Below are positions 26,101-35,100 of a stretch of DNA of 64,000 nucleotides, in pieces. This DNA is from Beroe forskalii (Eukaryota; Ctenophora; Nuda; Beroida; Beroidae). The DNA is taken from positions 1-64,000 of the forward strand of contig WFMF01000460.1 in NCBI GenBank assembly GCA_011033025.1. The letters are read 5' to 3'. The notes below the pieces were generated by a model. It made no database searches. It was given only the letters and a program-made list of their open reading frames with translations, and was not told where the DNA came from. Numbering within the stretch: position 1 is the first letter of the stretch; every line of letters begins with the position of its first letter. A program made the position numbers and the translations under genes.

Positions 26101-29100
26101 TTGCTCGGAATGCCCTGTTTTCAGAGAGCCCCCGTGTATCCAGACTAGTACCGGGAGTGGCCGGGCAGGCTGGGTGTCAGGCGTCCTGACTGATAGTTTC
26201 AAGCAGTCCTCAGTCCCAGATACCTCCCCCGGTGTCTTGCCATCCCAGGCCTGCACACACATGACACAGGGTCCGGGCCTGGCGTCGAGTGCTCCACCCC
26301 ACGGCTGGGAGGGGAGGGTGGAGTGAGTCCATCTCAGGTGGGAGAGGGGCGGGGTGGCGTAGGGGATGCGGTGGAACTCACTGATGGGACCGTGAACTGT
26401 GGGAGATCTGGTGCCTGTTATCTGACCGCTCTGAATCTGAACACTGACATCGGTATCTTCGTATCCGGCTATCAGGGGGTATATGAGTCCACTCAACCAC
26501 CCTAACTTGTTTCTCATGTTCGACTGAGAATAGAGTTGGTGTAAGTCAACAGTTAGAAATTATAATCATGTAGTGAGCTGACAGGTTCTAATTAATACTG
26601 AAGCTGGAAGTTGATGTAATGTAATGAGCGCGTAGAATCAACACTAAATTTCTAAATATTACTTAGCTCAACAGATGAGTGCACATTATTCAGTGGTTTT
26701 GCCCATCATATAGAATCAACACACTGCGGAGATAAACAAATGAATTTCTATTTTTATAAATTTCTAAATACTTAGCTCAACAGATGAGTGCACATTATTC
26801 AGTGGTTTTGCCCATCATGTAGAGATCGAACTTCGAAGCAACACACTGCGCGGAGATAAACAAATGAATAGCTTCAATGATGGTGTTCTCGACTTTCTAA
26901 ATACAAGAAGGAAGGACATTGCAAAATATTAAATTTCACAAATTTACCGATTACCTCTGGCAAAAAATACTAGCTACGTGGCTCTAATTGTCACTCGCAC
27001 GGATACGGGATATGTCACTGGAACTGAAATTAATATAGTTACCACGTGTTGCAACTTCATTGGTACCTTCGATTGACCATTCACCATGGACTGAGTTTGC
27101 ACAGACACGCTTCCAATGTCAAACGATTCGGAAATTTCGAAATTCTTCTAATTTTTGTCGGATCTAAAAACTCTGTTCTGCAGGCCCCTATTAGCAGGCC
27201 TTTTTTAACAACTCTGCTCGGCAGGCCCTTTTAACACAACTCTGCTTGGCAGGCCCCTATTAACACAACTCTGCTCGGCAGGCCCCTTTTAACACAACTC
27301 TGCTCGGCAGGCCCCTATTAACACAACTCTGCTCGGCAGGACCCTATTAACACAACTCTGCTTGGCAGGCCCCTATTAACACAACTCTGCTCGGCAGGCC
27401 CCTATTAACACAACTCTGCTCGGCAGGCCCCTTTTAACACAACTCTGCTCGGCAGGCCCCTATTAACACAACTCTGCTCGGCAGGCCCCTATTAACACAA
27501 CTCTGCTCGGCAGGCCCCTTTTAACACAACTCTGCTCGGCAGGCCCCTATTAACACAACTCTGCTCGGCAGGCCCCTATTAACACAACTCTGCTCGGCAG
27601 GCCCCTATTAACACAGCTCTGCTCGGCAGGCCCCTATTAACACAACTCTGCTCGGCAGGCCCCTATTAACACAACTCTGCTCGGCAGGCCCCTATTAACG
27701 TAACTCTGCTCGGCAGGCCCCTATTAACACAACTCTGCTCGGCAGGCCCCTATTAACACAACTCTGCTCGGCAGGCCCCTTTTAACACAACTCTGCTCGG
27801 CAGGCCCCTATTAACACAACTCTGCTCGGCAGGCCCCCATTAACACAACTCTGCTCTGCAGGCCCCTATTAACACAACTCTGCTCGGCAGGCCCCTATTA
27901 ACACAACTCTATTCGGCAGGCCCCTATTAACACAGCTCTGCTCGGCAGGCCCCTATTAACACAACTCTGCTCGGCAGGCCCCTATTAACACAACTCTGCT
28001 CGGCAGGCCCCTATTAACACAACTCTGCTCGGCAGGCCCCATTAACACAACTCTGCTCTGCAGGCCCCTATCGCTGTGGCTGTGGTGAACCTGATCATGC
28101 AGCTGCCTGAGGAGGAGAGGCAGACCAGACTTCCTCCCGTTCTGTTGAGGGTCTGCAACACCCTCAGAAGCAGGTTATTTTACCCTAATTACTTAGGCGT
28201 TAATTGAACTTGATAGTTTGCTTTAAATTACACATAGGAATATTTTTTAAAACATTTATGCCTATATATTACGTTCAGCATTAACCCGATTGTACAGTTA
28301 ATCCCGACTCCCACAACCACCTAAATACTATGTCCAGGTCAATGGAAGTGAGGGATGTAGCAAGACAGACGCTGTCCACCATCTCTCAAAGTTTAGGCCA
28401 CGTGTACCTCTCCTACATTGTCTCAGAACTGCGCTCTGCTCTAGCCAAAGGGTAAAACTTCTATTCAGGAATATTTCTAAAATTTCAAAGTTGGAGGGGG
28501 GACTTACGGTTAATTGAAAGACTGATGGAAGGTATCGGTAAATTGAGAGACTTGCCTAATTGACGGGCCGATTAGTCAAGGCCATGGACCAGGTAAGGGC
28601 CCCTCAATTTGATGAACCCTTTTTGTTAAGTTTCAATATTGAAATTTCATTGCCATTTACTTACATTCCATGTGCCTAGGTATCAGCTGCACGTGCTAAG
28701 TCACACGATACACCATCTGCTGCTACACTTGACACTGAAACCTGGACAACTTGACACCACTTCCCTGACTCTACTTGTGGAGGTGATCTGTTGTAACTTG
28801 TCATGGTGGTTTTAGGTTTATTGTCACAGTGTGTTGCCACTTGTCTTGGTCATCTGTTGTCATGGTTCGTTGTCACTTGTCGTGGTGGTTTATTGTCATG
28901 GTTTGTTGTCACTTGTCGTAATGATCTGTTATTACGGTGTGTTGTCACTTGTCATGGTTTTGTCGTTGTTTATTGTCGCAATGTGTTCTCAAGATGCCCC
29001 CTTACATTCTAAAAGTTCGTTGACGTTGTTTGTTGTTGTATCACGGTATAGTAGTCTCACGACAGGTTTAGACCGATTTAGAGGGTAGTACTATATCCGT

Positions 29101-32100
29101 AGAGTCGTGTTGCCACACGCGCTTTATATCATATGTTTGTTATGACACACTGTAATTTAATACCAATTTAAATACACATCTACGCGACCTTTGCTTTTGC
29201 GTTACTAAAATGTGCATATCTCCGAGGTTTTTTGAGCAAACTTGATGAAACTTTCAGGATATCTAGAGCTTCATAAAAGCAACATCTCAGTGAAGTTTAG
29301 ATTCATTTTTGAGCTCCAGAAGCGGAGTTATGACCGAAAAGCCAGTTTTCAAGCGATAACTTAAAGAAACAAAAGACCGGTTTATTTGCCATATCTCAAC
29401 TTCTGAAGGTCAAAAATGTTAGCTACTCCAGGATTATATTGGCCATATGTTGCCCGTGATATCCTGAAAATTTGATCAAAATTGCTCAAAAAACGGCTGA
29501 GTTATGCGCTTTTTTGTTATGTGTAAACAAGCATTTTGCTTATTACCATTTAAGGTAATGTGTGCTTGTTGTGTACAGGGTGTGTCTTGTATACACCGTT
29601 CGACTACTATAGTACTTTAGAGGCTCAAACTCACCGCAGAAATATGATTTAGAGCACTCGGCTCAGCTTCTAAATTATTTAAATGTCTCCAGCTGCGCTG
29701 TCGACATTTAAATATTATATAGAGCCCTGCTCTCGCAGGGCTCTATATTGTCTGCGTGTTCGTCTTACGCCTCTAAAGTACATGTAGTAGGTTGGGGGAC
29801 GGAAGTTCGACAACCCAGAAGTTCGACAACCCAGAAGTTAGACACTGTCGAGCTTTAGGACTGTCGGACTTCAGTCTGTTGACGACCGGAAGTTCGACAC
29901 CTGATCCCGCTGTCGAACTTCTGGCTGTCGGACTTCAGTCTGTTGACGCCCGGAAGGTCGACAAGCTCTCCACCTTTTCTTACTCTTCGAAGGGCCCTTT
30001 CAATGTTTGATAAGGCGACATCACCAAGTTTTATCGCATAAAGTACTTGCATGCGCCCATTAATCTTTCAGTTATGTTTTTCATTAGGCGTTTGAGTTGG
30101 CGATTTGAGAACCGGTTAAAGTGTAAGGTTCTCGGCAGTCTGGAGGAACACCGACATTCCTTCGGCGGACCTTAGGCGGACTCTATTTGCTTCCCCAACT
30201 AGAACCCAAACACTTATAATCATCCCAATCGTTATCCTTCCCCGATTATAGGTTCACCATAGGCCTGATAAAGCGAGTCCGCCTTAGGGCCGCCGAAGGA
30301 AAGTTTGCAGTACGAGTCGTCATGTGACCCTCGACAAGTGGGACAATAGAACTTGATGAGCGGTAAACGCTCGATGTGATGGGGTTGTTATCACCACACC
30401 AACCTCATCAGGCTATCATGGTACCGAGCACGAGTCGTGACGTGAACTGTGATAGGGATGACTGAACTTGTTAACTTGTTTAATCGGTGAACTTGTGAAT
30501 TTGCTTTGAATAGGCTGTCAGTACGATTCTTGAAGCAAGGCAATGTAATGAGGCTATGATCACCAACCTAATCAGGGGTTAGAGGTACGAGTTGTAGGTA
30601 CGAGTCATAACAGGGTCTTTGACAAGATCAGCGAACTTGATGAAACGTTTGATGTAATGAGGTTGAAACGCTTGATGTAATGGGGTCAAAGAGTATATAT
30701 GCCCGAAAAATCCCCCAACATGTCTTCCACATCTACTCCTACTCTAGTTCCAGCCCGCACTGGCACGAAGCAGAATGTCCTCTACGAGTCTCACCGCTAC
30801 TCCCTCAACAAGAGACGTGGAGAACGCTCCTACTGGACCTGTGTCATCAAGGGCTGCCCTGGAGAGGACCTGGTTCGGGACTCCTTCCTCACCTCCCCTC
30901 TTCTCTCCCTACATGTGGAACCACCATGACTCTGTCATCGCCTCTCTTTCTAGGAGCAGCAACATCGCAGAGGGTTGGCACAGAGGATTCCACTCCCTGA
31001 TGGGCGCCTGCAAACCTACCATGTGGAAGTTCCTCGACGTCCTCAGAAAGGAGAAGGACATCACTGAGTGGAAAATGTCTCAGCAGACGATGAGGAAGCC
31101 TCCTCCTCCTCAGGATCATCGCTGGGTGAAGTACGACGAGAACCTTGTCAGACTCATCGACGCCTACGACACCTACGACAACAAGCTGACCTTCCTGAAG
31201 GCTGTGGGGACTCTGATTGCCGTTTGAGTTTTGAATTGAATGTAATTGTACATTGTTGGGATTGTTTAAGTAATGCATGGATTTATTATCTTATTAAGTT
31301 ATTATATTTACTTACTAGCAGGCCCGTTGGACCTGCTAACACACAGCTCACGCCTCACTCGGCGCTGCTATGCAGCACCGATTTCGCAAATTTTAAACAC
31401 TACCATTCAAATTGATTGGATAGTTTTTAATTTTACCGCATCACAATATCCCTATCAAATAAATCAGATATTAAATTTTATGAAGGAGCAGATTGAAAAA
31501 TAGAACTTTGTTGGTTACTTTTAGTCGTGCTAAACCATGTGAATTTTGATCTGTTTTGATTGCAAGAGGATTTCAATTCTGACAACTGATTCTCATACTT
31601 ACATTGGACATTTTTTTCGTTCACAATATTGATCCAGAACAGGAACTGTCCTCGTATCTGCTACACCTATATTCGACTCGATTATAAACACTCTTAAGCG
31701 GTCAATTTTAAAACTACAGTTACTACTGTTATCAGCACTGATTAATGATTATCGACCGACCTCTGCCACAGTTTTATGAAAACAATCCATCTGAAATATC
31801 ATCCGTTATTCAAGTTATGTCCATTGTCCACTCTCCATCTTGAGATCTTGACTTCGAAGTATAAAGAAAACGTCAAGAATTTGCAAAATGCTACAGCACA
31901 ACATTTAACAGTAAGAGAAAGCACTCGCATAGAACTGATTACAATGTGCACGTGCAAAAATTGTTTTCCATAGCAACGGCACCTCATTTCTCCCGTTTGC
32001 ATTCGTTTCCCTTGATATTTTCTTGGCAATCTCAAATTTAATGGTGTGCGCCCGCACAGACAAACATTATTCACGTGTGAATTTACTTTATTATTAAGAT

Positions 32101-35100
32101 CATATACTCTTATACATACCCATTATCATAACTTCTTGTCTGATTAGATCTATCGATATAAGTCTCATTAAAGCCTGTAATTACCTTTAGTACTAGGGCG
32201 TTCGGAAATGATTGTCACTACAGGCATAAAATGACAAATATGACCAAATATGTCAAAATTTCAACATATTCGAGTACAAGGGTCTCTACCAGACTGAATT
32301 GCAAATTTTCAGTGTTAAAGGGATGGTATAGTTTTGGGCCCAAAAATAAATTTTGTTTATTTTAGCCTGAATGTTACCGAAATATCATATAAACAAGTAT
32401 GTGATATGTTTCATTCCACAATACGCGCCCTGTGACCACTAATTAATAGATTTGTAACGGAAAATTTATCATACATTATACATAACCGCAAGCCGAGAAG
32501 GCATAGGGTCCATCTTTCAATATACCTTAGTGGTAGAAATTATGATGCGTACTAATTATGATTATTTTCGCAAAATGATCATAATTAGTACGCATCATAA
32601 ATTCTACACATCATAATTTCTACAGATCTTAATTTGTACTTTCTCAAAATTAGACCATTATTTAGACTTTTAGAAAACATGTTGAAACAACCAGGATGAC
32701 CATGTTGCCCAAAAATTATGGTGGCTCCAAGGCCCTTTTCACATCTTTGTAATACATCTTCAATCAGCAAATTTTCAAAATCAAAGGTTGCGATGCTATC
32801 ATGGAGTTGCCATAAATTACGGAGTTTCACTCAACTTAGTTGATAAACAGTTACCTATAGTAAAGACCTCCAAATAAGCTACCTTTCTGCGAGACCTTAT
32901 CAAAGACCAAATTTGCATTTGATCTAAAACGAAAACACAGACAACATCGGTCGAAAAACAATATGGAATGTGCAGGCATGTTGATCACATAACATTAACT
33001 TCCCAATCACCATGATGTTGAAAGTAAGTACAATTATGGATGTAAATCATGCTAAAAGAAATGATTTGGTCAGATAATAGCCAGCATCAAGGCTTATTTC
33101 ATGATTTTAAACCAAATTTCGGAGGATTCCGGACAATTTTGGTTCAAAGGGCCGGGAATATGGTTCAAAAATAATGAAATTTCATTCCACTGGTTGTTCG
33201 CCAAAAAGGTTTGTTTTTATCCCAAAATTTTTTCATCATAATTAGTACCGATCATAATTTCATTCGTCATAATAAGTACACATCATAATTTCTACCACTA
33301 AGGTAGCCTAAGGTGATATCGCGCTTATTAATTGTATCATTGTGGCGGAACCACAAATACGTATACAAAAAAATTATATTTGGCATGTCCATAATTGATT
33401 GGAGAACCATAATCCATACGTAATTTATGTCAAAAACCAATGAGTTTCATGATAACGTCATAACATCCTTGTGCCTTTTCAGGGAAAATATTACAGCCTT
33501 AATTGAGTTATTCCAGGGCGTGTTTGTACAAACAAACGTTTAGAACCTTATTAAAGGTCATGAAGTAGCTATTTTTACCGGAATAAGATAAAATTAGAAA
33601 TTTGCATCTGAAAACTTTACCATCCCTTTAACGAAGATTTTTGAGTGGGTCATCTAGCTTGTTTTTTGATTGTTTTCAGGTGCGCCGCTGTATGGCGAAT
33701 TCTACATCTTCTAGGCTATGTTTTTATGGTCTGATTTCACTATTCAGGACATTTTCAGGGCGTTCAGGTCCAATACTAAAGAATCGGATGATTGGTTGAC
33801 ATCCGGGGCAAATTTCTGTAAAATTTAACCCTGCATGATCGATAATGAGTAGAGCTAAAAAGTGGCAAATTTAACAGTTCAGTAACCAATAATGCAGTAC
33901 ACATCTTGCACGCACGTTTCTGAAGTTAAGAAAATTAGTCAAAATCTTAAAAATGGTTGTCTCGTGTACAGAAGGGTCTGAACTCATAGCCTAACACGAT
34001 AACCGAAGGTTTCAAGTTATTTGAATGTTGTATTTCTGGACAATTGCCAGAGCAAAAGTTGGAACTGCCTTATCTGGAGCATATCCTTTTGAGGCCAAAG
34101 CACCCCTTAGGATTATTTCATCTCGACGAAAAACAGTCCATTTGTTCCGGTTAGCTTCCACGTGTGCTGCAACAGCCTCATTTTGATTATCTCACATTTC
34201 TTGGGTCCGTTGATAGCACGTTTTCTTTTACAACGAAATTTGTGGTCAGTTTCGTACAGCGGAGCAAATAATTATAAATTTGAATCTGCTATAAAATGGG
34301 CAAAGAAAACTTAGTTATCGGTAAAACCCGATTATCTTAATCCAAAAATGTCTGAAAAAACCGAATATCGCATCAAAAAGTCACTCCAGCCAGCCGTTTC
34401 TCCAGAAAATTGCAAGTGACAATCTTTTCCGAACGCACTATTATAAAGGAGCACTCAATGCAAAAGGCGAATTTCTTTTTTAGTAAAACTTAGAAAGGGT
34501 GTCGAACTTCTGGGTGTCGAACTTCAGTCTGTTGACGACCGGAAGTTCGACACCCGATCCTGCTGTCGAGCTTTAGGACTGTCGGACTTCAGTCTGTTGA
34601 CGCCCGGAAGTTCGACAAGCAGTGAGAGTGTCTAACTTCTGGGTTGTCGAACTTCCGGGTGTCGAACGTCCGTCCCTGACCCCATGTAGTACTTCCCCTA
34701 CAATACCCAGATATCAGTTGACGGGATGGTAGGCAGGACTGCTGCTGACAGAGACCGTGACGACAAGAAGAGCTCGTTACCGGAGGCTAAACAGTGCTAC
34801 TCTACTCCGATACTGCAGATGTGTGCTGGCAAGCTGGCCGTGTCTCAGCTTCCAGTTCTTATGGGCCCTGTCAAGAAGGTAAGCAACAACTTGTCTAGGG
34901 TATTCCCATGCATTGCACAACACCTCAACACCGCTAATTAATAATGTGTACACTGATTTTATGCTCAATCGCCATGTCACTTTAGCCAACAGATATCTTA
35001 TTGAGTTGATATGTAATGATCGTTTCATCATAGGCAACCAATTTGCAACTCTTTGATATAATTTTCCTTTCAGATGGTGTTAGAAGCAAGTAAATCCAAG

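Larger units (their letters stand above)
32196..34438. mobile_element. TA-flanked DNA transposon remnant (outer shell of a three-level nest)
   Basis: The ends GGGCGTTCGGAAATGATTG and GTGCGTTCGGAAAAGATTG (reverse complement of the right end) are flanked by TA at 32194-32195 and 34439-34440. No transposase frame is visible. A TTAA element is inserted within it. Confidence 0.75.
29790..34682. mobile_element. Mutator-like (FLYWCH-MULE) transposon with 9-bp target duplication
   Basis: Flanked by CATGTAGTA at 29781-29789 and 34683-34691. The terminal inverted repeats of roughly 190 bp (29790-29980 and 34490-34682) start GGTTGGGGGACGGAAGTTC on the left. They contain repeated GAAGTTCGACA words. It carries a decayed FLYWCH/MULE ORF at 30680-31227 and later insertions: a Helitron and three nested MITEs. 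A 9-bp TSD and long TIRs are typical of Mutator-like elements. Confidence 0.88.

Noticed and set aside
27175..28066. CRISPR-like array
   Set aside because: Units are contiguous with no spacers and derive from the exon junction; the genome is eukaryotic.
28803..29088. Overlapping 69- and 85-codon frames
   Set aside because: Translation of the TTGTCACTTGTC repeat after a UTP20 donor.
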